Source: Nocardiopsis dassonvillei_B
GTDB taxonomy: Bacteria; Actinomycetota; Actinomycetes; Streptosporangiales; Streptosporangiaceae
DNA length: 64,000 bases
Assembly: GCF_964273065.1 (NCBI RefSeq)
Contig: NZ_OZ186815.1
Coordinates: forward strand, 4,402,001-4,466,000
Reading direction: 5' to 3'
Shown here: positions 1-7,919 of the stretch, in pieces
Layout of the letters: each line of letters opens with the position of its first letter
Numbering within the stretch: the stretch's first letter is position 1
The notes under the pieces: model-generated
Database searches by the model: none
What the model was told of the DNA's origin: nothing
Seen by the model: the letters and a program-made list of their open reading frames with translations, nothing else
Position numbers and translations under genes: made by a program

Positions 1-438
1 CGCATCAACTCGACGCTCGCCCGCGACTCCGACGGCCCGGGGCGGCGGCGCCGGGAGGGGGACAACCACGACGGCCACCGATACGACACAAGACGACAAT
101 ATCCCAGCAAAGTGTGTCGGCGCTCACGTTGTCCGGGTCACCTTTCGGCTTCCGTGGGAATCCTCGCACGGGGCAGGTCGGTTCGGGCACGAGCCGGGCC
201 CGTCATCCGTGAGGGTGACGGGCCCGGGAGGGAGGGGACCCGGGGCGGCGGCCGCCGTCCGGGGCCGGGGCGGGCCCCGGTGGGAGTCGCGGTCGCCGAT
301 GGCCACCCCGGGTCCTCTGTGGTCCGGGGCGGGGACTCCCGGAGGAGCCCCCGCCGTGGGCGGGTCCGTGGGTCGGCGGGCCGGCCGGAGGCCGTCCGCC
401 GGGGGTGGTGGGCCGGCGGGTGGTCCGGCCCGCCGGGA
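1..438. other. Left-edge stretch with no convincing gene
   Basis: No reading frame here resembles a known protein, and the open frames on both strands are the usual by-product of extreme G+C. Two hairpins lie downstream of the symporter stop codon. One has a 12-bp perfect stem (194-205 with 216-227). The other has an 8-bp stem (413-420 with 429-436) directly after the stop and is listed separately. Nothing else is recognisable. Confidence 0.5.
413..436 (-). terminator. Hairpin after the symporter gene
   Basis: CCGGCGGG pairs with CCCGCCGG around an 8-base loop, 3 bases past the actP stop. There is no T-tract, as is usual in this G+C range, so termination is inferred from position and stem only. 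Confidence 0.4.
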
Positions 439-2118
439 TCAGTGCTCGGAGGCCTTCTCCGCTCCCGCGCCGGACAGGGCGCGCACCTGGAGCAGGGCGA
501 ACTTCTCGAAGTCCTGCTCCTTGGAGGTGAGGGTGCCGATGACCGCGCACAGGAGGCTGATCGGCACCGACACCAGGGCCGGGTTGGGCAGCGGGAACCA
601 GGAGAAGTCCGCACCCGGGATGAGCGCGGTCTCCGAACCCGAGACCACCGGTGAGAAGAAGACCAGGCCCACGGCGCTGATCAGGCCGCCGTAGATGCCG
701 GCCAGGGCGCCCCGGGTGTTGAAGCGCTTCCAGAACAGGCTGAGCAGGATCGTCGGCAGGTTGGCCGAGGCGGCGATGGCGAAGGCCAGGGCCACGAGGA
801 AGGCCACGTTGAGCCCCTGGGCGAAGATCGCGAGCACGATGGCCACCACGCCGACGCCGAGGGCGGCGATCTTGGCGACCCGCACCTCCTCGGCGCCCGT
901 CGCCTTGCCGCGGCGGATCACCGAGTTGTAGAAGTCGTGCGCCAGGGACGAGGAGGACGCGATGACCAGGCCCGCGACCGTCGACAGGATCGCGGCGAAC
1001 GCGGCCGAGGCGATGATCGCCAGCAGCACCGCCCCCGCCATGTCGCCGCCGATGCTCTGCCCGACCGTCTGCGCCAGCTGCGGTGCGGCGGTGTTGCCCG
1101 CCGCGTCCTGGGCCCGGATGGCCTCGTGCCCGACCAGGGCGGCCGCGCCGAAGCCCAGCACCAGGGTCATGAGGTAGAAGGCGCCGATGAGGCCGATGCC
1201 CCAGTTCACCGACTTGCGGGCGCTCTGGGAGTCCGGGACCGTGTAGAAGCGGATGAGGATGTGCGGCAGGCCCGCCGTGCCCAGCACCAGGGCCATGCCC
1301 AGGCTGATCAGGTCGAGCTTGTTCCACATGGTCTGGAGCGGGTCGCCTGCGACCTCGACGCCGTAGCGCAGACCGGGCTCCAGGAAGCCCCCCTGGCCGC
1401 TGGCCTGGGCGGCGTCCCCCATGAGGGCGCCCAGGTTGAAGCCGTACAGGGCCAGGGTGAGCACCGTCAGCAGGGCGGCGCCCGACATGAGGATGACGGC
1501 CTTGACGATCTGGACCCAGGTGGTGCCCTTCATGCCGCCGAGGGTGACGTAGACGGTCATCAGCAGGCCGACGACCACGATGCCGACGATCTTGGCGGTG
1601 GCGGCGTCCATGCCCAGGAAGGTCTGGCCCTCCTGGATGCCCAGGAGCAGCGCGATGAGGGCGCCCGCGCCGACCATCTGCGCCAGCAGGTAGAAGATCG
1701 ACACCACGAGGGTGGAGACCGAGGCCGCGGTGCGGACCGGGCGCTGCTGCATCCGGAAGGAGAGCACGTCGCCCATCGTGTAGCGGCCGGAGTTGCGCAG
1801 CAGCTCGGCGACGAGCAGCAGCGCCACCAGCCAGGCGACGAGGAAGCCGATGGAGTAGAGGAAGCCGTCGTAGCCGAACAGGGCGATCATGCCCGCGATC
1901 CCGAGGAAGGACGCGGCGGACATGTAGTCGCTGCCGATGGCCAGGCCGTTCTGGAGCGGGGAGAAGCTCCGGCCGCCGGAGTGGAAGTCGGTGGCCGACT
2001 TGGTCTGGCGGCTCGCCCACACGGTGATGCCGAGGGTGGCCGCGACCATGAGGGAGAAGAGGAGGATCGTGACGAGGCGGGCGCTCTCGCTCGTCGCCTC
2101 CTGTGCGAGCTCGATCAT
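439..2118 (-). CDS. actP: Sodium:solute symporter, acetate/pyruvate type (ActP/MctC family)
   Basis: Integral membrane cation/monocarboxylate symporter of 559 residues, the usual length for ActP/MctC. The first helix is at about residues 15-35. The region after it, ending near GLAIGSDYMSAASFLG (about 58-73), is the conserved family signature; about 13 hydrophobic segments follow. Its job is uptake of acetate or pyruvate-like acids with a cation. The start is ATG behind GAGGAGG, and it overlaps the stop of the DUF485 gene by 4 bases, so the two are translationally coupled. This DUF485-symporter pair is the standard yjcH-actP arrangement. The exact substrate cannot be read from sequence. Confidence 0.93.
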   Translation of the reverse strand: MIELAQEATSESARLVTILLFSLMVAATLGITVWASRQTKSATDFHSGGRSFSPLQNGLAIGSDYMSAASFLGIAGMIALFGYDGFLYSIGFLVAWLVALLLVAELLRNSGRYTMGDVLSFRMQQRPVRTAASVSTLVVSIFYLLAQMVGAGALIALLLGIQEGQTFLGMDAATAKIVGIVVVGLLMTVYVTLGGMKGTTWVQIVKAVILMSGAALLTVLTLALYGFNLGALMGDAAQASGQGGFLEPGLRYGVEVAGDPLQTMWNKLDLISLGMALVLGTAGLPHILIRFYTVPDSQSARKSVNWGIGLIGAFYLMTLVLGFGAAALVGHEAIRAQDAAGNTAAPQLAQTVGQSIGGDMAGAVLLAIIASAAFAAILSTVAGLVIASSSSLAHDFYNSVIRRGKATGAEEVRVAKIAALGVGVVAIVLAIFAQGLNVAFLVALAFAIAASANLPTILLSLFWKRFNTRGALAGIYGGLISAVGLVFFSPVVSGSETALIPGADFSWFPLPNPALVSVPISLLCAVIGTLTSKEQDFEKFALLQVRALSGAGAEKASEH

Positions 2119-2495
2119 GCGGAGTCCTCCTCGGTCCCGCGGAGGGCTTCGCGCACCTCGGCGGCGGCGGGGTCCAGGTGGCGGCGGGCGTACAGCGTGT
2201 ACCAGATCGCGATGCCGAAGGTGGACACGAACTGCAGGACGCCGAAGACCAGGGCCACGTTCACGTTGCCGAAGAGCACCGTGCCCATGACGTCGCGGCC
2301 GAAGGCCGACAGGAGGACGTACAGCAGGTACCAGGCGAGGAAGGCGAGGCTCACCGGGAAGATGAACCGGTACAGCCGCCGCTTGAGCTGCACGAAGCGC
2401 GGGTCGGAGTACATGGCCACGGCCGCCTCCGCGCTCAGGCCTGCGCCGTCGCCGTTGGGCGGCGGCGAGGGGTCCGGGGACCGCTCGATCGTCAT
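2115..2495 (-). CDS. DUF485 membrane protein, partner of the acetate symporter
   Basis: A 126-residue protein with two transmembrane helices (about residues 40-60 and 75-98), typical of DUF485 (YjcH), which almost always sits upstream of ActP. The start at 2495 is chosen because GGAGG lies 8 bases before the ATG; the frame stays open further upstream but that extension is low-complexity and unlike the family. The last 4 bases overlap the symporter start. The role is unknown; a regulatory or assembly partner of the symporter is inferred from constant co-occurrence. Confidence 0.88.
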   Translation of the reverse strand: MTIERSPDPSPPPNGDGAGLSAEAAVAMYSDPRFVQLKRRLYRFIFPVSLAFLAWYLLYVLLSAFGRDVMGTVLFGNVNVALVFGVLQFVSTFGIAIWYTLYARRHLDPAAAEVREALRGTEEDSA

Positions 2496-2826
2496 GGGTA
2501 CAACCTCCGGGGGATGGATGGTGGGGCGGTGCGGTGCGGGGTCGTCACCCGGTCTCCCGGATGTGACCTGTATTACCCGGCACTGTAAGCAGCCGCACTC
2601 GGAGGCAGGAGGGGGTGCGCGGACACGCGCGCCGAACGAGGACCTCGAGCGGCGAGCGGTCGCCCACCGTGCGGTGAGCGGTCGGGATCCGGGACGAACG
2701 GTCGGCCAGCGGTCGGCGCCGGTGGGGGAGGCCACCACCGGGGGAGGAACGGCCCGGCCGCCGGGGACGTTGTACCGTTCACATCGACACCGCCCGCGCC
2801 CCGCGCGGGCCCGGCCCCGCGGGGCC
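2496..2826. other. Divergent intergenic region between actP operon and sugE
   Basis: This 331-base stretch must hold the leftward promoter of the DUF485-actP operon and the rightward promoter of the riboswitch-sugE transcript. I could not fix a confident -10/-35 pair for either. No gene is apparent. Confidence 0.5.
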
Positions 2827-2867
2827 CCGGACGAGGTGCGCCGTACCCGGTGAGGACAAGACGGCGC
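2827..2867 (+). ncRNA. Guanidine-III (ykkC-III) riboswitch
   Basis: A 41-base segment matches the recalled guanidine-III aptamer almost base for base. CCGG (2827-2830) pairs with CCGG (2847-2850). GCGCCGT (2838-2844) pairs with ACGGCGC (2861-2867) to form the pseudoknot. The conserved ACGAGG and GGACAAG strands lie between. It ends 32 bases before a SugE-type exporter gene, the classic target of guanidine riboswitches. Guanidinium binding should free the ribosome site (GGAGG about 10 bases before the start) and switch the exporter on. The match is to the class described from Thermobifida fusca. Confidence 0.93.
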
Positions 2868-2899
2868 GGAACATCCGTTCTCGTCGTGGAGGTGTACCG

Positions 2900-3214
2900 A
2901 TGGCCTGGCTCGTGCTGGTCCTGTCCGGACTGCTGGAGACCGCGTGGGCGACCGCGCTGAGCGCTTCGAAGGGCTTCACCCGGCTGTGGCCGACCGTGGC
3001 CTTCGGGGTCACCCTGGTCGGCAGCATGGCGGGCCTGGCCTACGCCCTGCGGACCATCCCCGTCGGCACAGGGTACGCGGTGTGGGTGGCCATCGGCGCC
3101 GTCGGCACCGCGCTGGTCGGCATGTTCGTGCTCGGTGAGGGCTTCAGCGTGACCAAGGCGCTGTGCCTGCTGCTCATCGTCGCCGGCGTGGTCGGCCTCA
3201 AGCTGGCCCACTGA
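2900..3214 (+). CDS. sugE: SMR-family guanidinium exporter (SugE/Gdx)
   Basis: Small multidrug resistance family protein of 104 residues with four transmembrane helices and the membrane-embedded glutamate at position 13 (SGLLETAWA) that couples proton entry to cation export. Members under guanidine riboswitches are guanidinium/H+ antiporters (Gdx) and not broad drug pumps, and the adjacent riboswitch assigns this one to that group. The ATG follows GGAGG with good spacing. The gene stands alone and ends at a strong hairpin shared with the convergent neighbour. Confidence 0.92.
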   Translation: MAWLVLVLSGLLETAWATALSASKGFTRLWPTVAFGVTLVGSMAGLAYALRTIPVGTGYAVWVAIGAVGTALVGMFVLGEGFSVTKALCLLLIVAGVVGLKLAH

Positions 3215-3226
3215 CCCGTGTCGCGC

Positions 3227-3256
3227 GGCCCCCGGCACCACCCGGTGCCGGGGGCC
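3227..3256. terminator. Bidirectional terminator between sugE and the DUF2087 gene
   Basis: A 13-bp perfect stem (3227-3239 with 3244-3256) and a 4-base loop sit between two convergent genes. It can serve both strands. Confidence 0.7.
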
Positions 3257-3300
3257 GTGCCGTGTCCGAAGGGACGGCGTGCGGCCGGCCCGGCCGCCGG

Positions 3301-3801
3301 CTACCGGTCGGCCCGCCGGTAGGAGCTCCCGTCGTCGCTCCGCTCCAGGTACCCCTCGTCCACCAGATACCTGCGCAGCGCCGAGGTGTCGTCGAAACAG
3401 GTCCGCAGCACGGCGTTGACCTGCTTCTCGTCGTACTCCGTGCCCGGGGCGAAGAGCCGCCGGGAGATCCGGTCCAGCACGTCCAGCCGCAGCGCCCGGC
3501 GGGCGGGCATGGAGACCAGCCGGCCGTCCCGGAACAGCTCGTCCACCGGGTCCCCGGGCGCGGTCGGCCGCTGGTCGCGCAGGGCGGCGGCGAACGCGTC
3601 CGGCACCCACTCCACCCGGCCCGCCTCCTCGCGCACCAGGCCGGCCTCGGCCAGCCGGGCCAGGTGCCGGGCCGCGACCGGGCCCGCGGCGGCGACCTCC
3701 TCGGCGGGCACACCGGCGGCGCCGGCGACGATGACACGGGCGTACAGCTGCAGGCGTTCGGGGTCGGCCAGGGCGGAGGCCATCCGGGCGGGGTGCGGCA
3801 T
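3301..3801 (-). CDS. DUF2087 domain protein with N-terminal winged-helix-like region
   Basis: A 166-residue protein. The N-terminal about 70 residues (MASALADPERLQLYARV onward) read like an ArsR-type helix-turn-helix. The C-terminal about 70 residues carry the DUF2087 pattern: hydrophobic start, Y.EKQVNAVL, then LRRYLVDEGYLER and a final dG.SYRR. Such proteins are annotated as putative transcriptional regulators, and no target is known. The start at 3801 has GGGAG 7 bases upstream; an earlier in-frame start would add 17 residues of Arg-rich sequence. It is convergent with sugE. Confidence 0.8.
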   Translation of the reverse strand: MPHPARMASALADPERLQLYARVIVAGAAGVPAEEVAAAGPVAARHLARLAEAGLVREEAGRVEWVPDAFAAALRDQRPTAPGDPVDELFRDGRLVSMPARRALRLDVLDRISRRLFAPGTEYDEKQVNAVLRTCFDDTSALRRYLVDEGYLERSDDGSSYRRADR

Positions 3802-3937
3802 CGGGGACTCCCGGGGTCGTCGTTCCGCCGCCGGACGGCGGCGCACCGGCACCCTAGGCCGGTCCCGTCCCCGTCGGCCAGCGATTTTCCGGACCGCCGC
3901 AGGCGGCGCACGGCCCGGCGGCCCCGACCGCCCCGGC

Positions 3938-4741
3938 TCACGCCAGCAGCCGCTCCACGATCCGGCCCACCCCGTCCTCGTGGGCGGGCGGCGCCGTCAG
4001 CAGGCCCAGCGCCGGGTCCAGCAGGCCCGGGTGCCCGCTCTCCATCGCGTACCCGGCCCCCGCCCACGACAGGGCGGGCAGGTCGTTGGGCATGTCCCCG
4101 AAGGCCACGACCTCCTCCGCGGACACCCCCCAGCGTTCGCACACCATCGCCAGGGTGCTGCCCTTGTCCACGCCCGACGCGCTCATCTCCAGCAGCCCGT
4201 GCCCGCCCGAGTAGGTGACCTCCACCAGCCCGCCCACGGTGCCGGCCGCGGTCTCGTGCAGGATGTGCACCGGGATCTCCCGCGACCGCACCAGCAGCTT
4301 GGTGATGGGCCGGGCCCGCTCCAGCAGGGTGTCGGTCGAGCCGACCACCTCGCGCACCCAGTCCCGCGGCACCCAGGGCTCCAGGTCGTAGCCGGCGTCG
4401 TGGTAGAAGTCCGTTCCGGTCTCCACCCCGAACCCCACCGCGGGCAGGGCCCCGCGCAGGTGGCCGATGACCGTCCCCGCGGTCACGGTGTCCAGCGCAC
4501 GCACGATCGGGTCGGCCCCGGGCAACTGCGCCACCGCGCCGTTGCCGCACAGGACCGCCGAGCAGGTGAACAGGGAGGCGATGTGCGCGGTGGTGCGCGG
4601 CGGGCGCGCGGTGGACAGGACCAGCTTCACACCGGCGGCCACGGCGGCGGCCAGTGCCCTGCGGTTGCGTTCGGAGACGCGGCCGTCGAGGCCGAGGAGG
4701 GTGCCGTCGAGATCGGTGGCGATGACCCGGGGAAAGACCAT
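3938..4741 (-). CDS. HAD-superfamily hydrolase, Cof-type phosphatase
   Basis: Predicted cytosolic phosphatase of the Cof/YbiV group, about 267 residues, which act on sugar phosphates, nucleotides or FMN-like compounds. The catalytic DLDGTLL motif (nucleophile and acid aspartates) is within the first 15 residues. The conserved threonine is in LSTARPP, the lysine in VDKGSTL, and the terminal acidic motif is GDMPNDLPAL. The C2-type cap lies between. An upstream GTG (4771) would add 10 residues; the ATG at 4741 is preferred because it places the DxD motif at the usual distance from the N-terminus. Neither start has a strong ribosome site. Substrate unknown. Confidence 0.85.
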   Translation of the reverse strand: MVFPRVIATDLDGTLLGLDGRVSERNRRALAAAVAAGVKLVLSTARPPRTTAHIASLFTCSAVLCGNGAVAQLPGADPIVRALDTVTAGTVIGHLRGALPAVGFGVETGTDFYHDAGYDLEPWVPRDWVREVVGSTDTLLERARPITKLLVRSREIPVHILHETAAGTVGGLVEVTYSGGHGLLEMSASGVDKGSTLAMVCERWGVSAEEVVAFGDMPNDLPALSWAGAGYAMESGHPGLLDPALGLLTAPPAHEDGVGRIVERLLA

Positions 4742-4784
4742 GTTCCGGATTATGTCGGGCGCCGGTGACACCGCGAAAGCGGAT

Positions 4785-5696
4785 TCACGGCCGGACGGTG
4801 AGCGGCAGGGGGCGCCGCACCGCCGGGATGCGCTCCACCACCCCGCCGCGGAACACGTCGTACAGGTCGAGCGACTCCAGGTGCACGTACCCGATGTGGC
4901 AGTCGCAGTCGGCGACCGGGCAGCCGCGGCGGCCCAGCCGCTCCCGGAACGACCCGTCGTACAGGTTGCCCATCGGCGCGTCCACGAAGTGGCAGCGCCG
5001 CACGTTCCCGTCGCCGTCCACGGACAGCACGCTGTCCCCCGTCCGGCAGGGCAGCCCCCGGCTGGCGTGCGGGTGGCGGCTGTAGTGGAAGTGCGGATCG
5101 AGCGCCTGCCAGTCGGCGGCCTCGGCGTCGGTGTAGGTGCGGCCCTCGGCGGCGTTCACCCACAGGTACACCTCCTCCGGCAGCTCGGCGCGCATCCGCC
5201 GTGCCGCCGCCAGGTGTTCGGGCTCGCCCACCACTCCCACGCTGAACCGCACCCCCAGCTCCGCCAGGCGCAGCGCCTTGGCCAGGAACCGCTCGTGGGA
5301 CACCTGGCCAGGGTGGTAGGTGGTCCACAGGGCCACCGAGGCGCGGTCGCAGTCGGCCAGCCACTCCACCCGGCCGCTCAGGTTGGTCTGGATCGCCACC
5401 CGCTCCACGTGCTCCAGCGCGCCCAGCCGCAGCAGCGCCCGCCGGTACCAGGACCGCACCAGCCCCTCGCCCCACGGGGTGAACAGCACCGACACCCGGG
5501 TCCCGGGGTCCTCGGCGGCCCGGGCCTCCACCCAGTCCTCGAACCGCTCCAGGGCGGCCCGGTCGGCGCGCAGAGTCTCCCGGGAGTCCCGCCGCTTGGC
5601 GAACGGGCAGTACGGGCAGTCGTAGTCGCAGCTGGCCAGCGGGCCCCTGTACAGCAGGGTCAGGTGCGGCGGCAGCGGCCGCGCGGTCGCCCCCAT
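4785..5696 (-). CDS. STM4011-family radical SAM protein
   Basis: A 303-residue radical SAM enzyme. CX3CX2C (Cys23, Cys27, Cys30) binds the catalytic 4Fe-4S cluster. The C-terminal half has more cysteines in a SPASM-like pattern: GLPCRTG, then RRCHF, then RGCPVADCDCHIGY, suggesting an auxiliary cluster. It is the last gene of a five-gene operon in which every junction is a 4- to 8-base overlap or near-overlap. The order matches the Salmonella STM4011-STM4015 families. The reaction is unknown in any organism I can recall. A radical modification of a peptide, protein or nucleotide-linked substrate is the inference from fold and company. The ATG at 5696 overlaps the upstream stop. Confidence 0.87.
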   Translation of the reverse strand: MGATARPLPPHLTLLYRGPLASCDYDCPYCPFAKRRDSRETLRADRAALERFEDWVEARAAEDPGTRVSVLFTPWGEGLVRSWYRRALLRLGALEHVERVAIQTNLSGRVEWLADCDRASVALWTTYHPGQVSHERFLAKALRLAELGVRFSVGVVGEPEHLAAARRMRAELPEEVYLWVNAAEGRTYTDAEAADWQALDPHFHYSRHPHASRGLPCRTGDSVLSVDGDGNVRRCHFVDAPMGNLYDGSFRERLGRRGCPVADCDCHIGYVHLESLDLYDVFRGGVVERIPAVRRPLPLTVRP

Positions 5697-7042
5697 CAGC
5701 GGGCCTCGTACTCGGCCATGAGCGCGTTCACCCGGTCGGAGAAGAACATCGGCCCGACTGCGTCGGAGTGCGCCAGGCCCTCCTCCGTGAGCAGCACGCG
5801 CCCGGGCCCGGCGTCGGCGAGCCAGCCGCGCCGCTCCAGGGCGGCGAACAGGTCCGGGAAGTCTTCCCGGGGCGAGGAGCCGAACCGGGACGAGTAGTCG
5901 TCGGTGTCCATGCCCTCGGCGCGCAGCAGCGACTGGAGCAGGTGGCGGCGCCGCCGCTCGTCGTCGTCCATGAGGAAGCCCACCTCGGGGCGGGCGAAGT
6001 CGGCGGCGTCGCGCCCCGTGTAGTCGGCGATGATCGACCGGACCTGCCCCACCCCCACCGCGTAGTCGAAGGAGTAGTGCGCGGCGGCGGTGTAGGACCG
6101 CGCCCCGCAGCCCAGGCCCACCATGCCGTCGGTCTGGCAGCTGTGGTCCGGGGCCTGCGCCTCGGGGGCGTCGGCCCGCCGGAACATGCGCATGGACACC
6201 TGCTCGTAGCCGCGTTCGCGCAGGTGGTCGCGGCCCTGCCGGTACAGGCCCAGCCGGTGGTCGTCCCAGGAGCGGCCGCGGCGGCCCAGCCCGGTGAGCG
6301 GGCGCACGTACAGCGGGTAGAGGTAGACCTCCTCCGGCGCGTGCTCCAGCGCCGTGTCCAGGGAGTAGGCCCAGGTCCGCTCGTCCTGCCGGTCGATCCC
6401 GTAGATGAGGTCCACGTTGAGGTCGGCGGTGGTGTGCGCGCGGATCAGCTCCAGCGCCCGGTCGACCTCGGCGCGCTTCTGCGGCCGCCCGGCCGCGTGG
6501 GCCTCGGAGTCGATGAAGCTCTGCACGCCCATGCTGACGCGGGTCACCCCGCGCTCCTCGAGCACCGCGAGGCGGTCGGCGGTGGCGGTGGCGGGCGAGG
6601 TCTCCACCGACATCGGGACGGCGGTCAGGTCCACCCCGAACGCCGACTCCAGCACGTCGTACACCCGGGTCAGCTCGTCGGCCTCCAGGTAGGTGGGGGT
6701 GCCCCCGCCCAGGGCGGCGCGGGCGAACCCGGCCCCCTCCGGCAGGGTGGCGGCCACCGTCGCGGCCTGGCGCTCGAAGGCGTCGAGATAGGCGGCGACC
6801 TGCTCGGCGGGCGGGGTGGAGCGGGTGAACAGGTTGCAGAACCCGCAGCGCATCTCGCAGAACGGGATGTGCAGGTACAGCGACAGGGCCCGCACGTCCT
6901 CGCCCCGCCACAGGTCGGCCAGCAGCGGCCGCTCGGCGAACGGGCGGTAGGCGCTCTTGTGCGGGTAGGCGTAGACGTAGGAGCGGTACGGGGAGTCGGC
7001 GGCCACGGGTTCGGTGGCCGGGACCAGGGGCAGGGCCGTCAC
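5696..7042 (-). CDS. STM4012-family radical SAM protein (HemN-like)
   Basis: A 448-residue radical SAM enzyme of the HemN/coproporphyrinogen-oxidase-like branch. YLHIPFCEMRCGFCNLF carries CX3CX2C (Cys62, Cys66, Cys69). GGGTPTYLE follows at about residue 130, and a HemN-like C-terminal domain occupies the last third. It is more likely a methyltransferase or anaerobic-type modifying enzyme than a heme enzyme, because it lives in the STM4011-4015 operon. The GTG start at 7042 overlaps the stop of the hydrolase gene (GTGA), and its own stop overlaps the STM4011 start (ATGA), so all are tightly coupled. Function is unknown; the family call rests on motifs plus conserved gene order. Confidence 0.88.
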   Translation of the reverse strand: MTALPLVPATEPVAADSPYRSYVYAYPHKSAYRPFAERPLLADLWRGEDVRALSLYLHIPFCEMRCGFCNLFTRSTPPAEQVAAYLDAFERQAATVAATLPEGAGFARAALGGGTPTYLEADELTRVYDVLESAFGVDLTAVPMSVETSPATATADRLAVLEERGVTRVSMGVQSFIDSEAHAAGRPQKRAEVDRALELIRAHTTADLNVDLIYGIDRQDERTWAYSLDTALEHAPEEVYLYPLYVRPLTGLGRRGRSWDDHRLGLYRQGRDHLRERGYEQVSMRMFRRADAPEAQAPDHSCQTDGMVGLGCGARSYTAAAHYSFDYAVGVGQVRSIIADYTGRDAADFARPEVGFLMDDDERRRRHLLQSLLRAEGMDTDDYSSRFGSSPREDFPDLFAALERRGWLADAGPGRVLLTEEGLAHSDAVGPMFFSDRVNALMAEYEAR

Positions 7043-7911
7043 GGGGTGGCCTCCTCGGTGCGGGCGGTCGGGGCTGGGGGCGCGGTGTACCCGCGCGGCA
7101 GGAAGAAGTGGGCGTAGGGCACCGTCCACACGACCTCGTGGCCGATCCGGTGCCCGACGTGGCCGTCCTCGCCGTAGGCGGTGCCGTGGTCGGAGCACAC
7201 GATCGCGAAGCAGGGGCGCTGAGCGGCCATCGCCTCCAGCAGCGGAGGCAGGTGCCGGTCCACGTACTCCAGGGCGGCGGCGTGGCTCTCCCTGGTGTCC
7301 CCGGCCTCCGCGCTCGCGCCGGGCAGGTGGAACCAGTTGGGCTGGTGCAGGGCGGCGGCGTTGAGAAGCAGGAACAGCGGCTGCTCCGCGGGGCGGGAGC
7401 GGGTGACCTCCACGGCCCGCGCCACCTGGTTCTCGAAGGAGTGCGGGTCGGCGACGCCGAACGACTCCTCCCAGTGGCTCTCCTGGAACATGTCCGGGAT
7501 GACCGAGCCCACCGCCGACCTGCGGTTGAAGAACCCGGTGCCGCCCACGCACGCCGTCCGGTACCCGGCGGCCGCCAGCCCGGAGGCCAGGTCGGGGGTG
7601 TCGAACGTCCAGGTCCGCGGCGCGGTGGACACGCTGCCGGGGAAGGCGGCGGCGAACAGCCGCGGGTGCGGCCCTGGCGCGGCCGGGGTCGGCAGGAACC
7701 CGGCGAGCATCGCCAGGTGCGAGGCGTAGGTGAAGCTGCCCGGGGCGTGCCGCTCCTCCCAGCGCCCGCCCGGCAGCAGCCGGGCCAGGTTGGGGGTGCG
7801 CCCGGCCGCGGCCAGCTCGACGGCGACGTCGTGGCGCAGGGTGTCCAGGGTGAGCAGCAGGATGTCGTGCGTGCCCACCACGGCGTTCATGTCGGGAAGG
7901 GTGCTGTCCAT
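7039..7911 (-). CDS. STM4013-family hydrolase (sulfatase/alkaline phosphatase fold)
   Basis: A 290-residue predicted metal-dependent hydrolase. DILLLTLDTLRHDV near the N-terminus supplies the first metal-binding aspartate and the TLDTLR segment typical of arylsulfatase-like phosphoesterases. GSFTYASHLAMLAG provides the candidate nucleophile region. SDHGTAYGEDGHVGHRIGHE near the C-terminus supplies the remaining metal ligands. No signal peptide is visible, so it should act in the cytoplasm. GAAGGA precedes the ATG at 7911; a second in-frame ATG at 7890 is possible. It starts 8 bases after the ATP-grasp gene. The substrate is not known. Confidence 0.86.
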   Translation of the reverse strand: MDSTLPDMNAVVGTHDILLLTLDTLRHDVAVELAAAGRTPNLARLLPGGRWEERHAPGSFTYASHLAMLAGFLPTPAAPGPHPRLFAAAFPGSVSTAPRTWTFDTPDLASGLAAAGYRTACVGGTGFFNRRSAVGSVIPDMFQESHWEESFGVADPHSFENQVARAVEVTRSRPAEQPLFLLLNAAALHQPNWFHLPGASAEAGDTRESHAAALEYVDRHLPPLLEAMAAQRPCFAIVCSDHGTAYGEDGHVGHRIGHEVVWTVPYAHFFLPRGYTAPPAPTARTEEATP

Positions 7912-7919
7912 GGTGTCCT

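Noticed and set aside
937..2853. A 638-codon plus-strand frame opposite the symporter
   Set aside because: It is antisense to actP and the DUF485 gene, with low-complexity composition.
5696..7042. Naming the STM4012 protein as coproporphyrinogen oxidase HemN
   Set aside because: It has the radical SAM motif of that branch, but the operon context is the STM4011-4015 cluster and HemN-like sequence alone often means another function.
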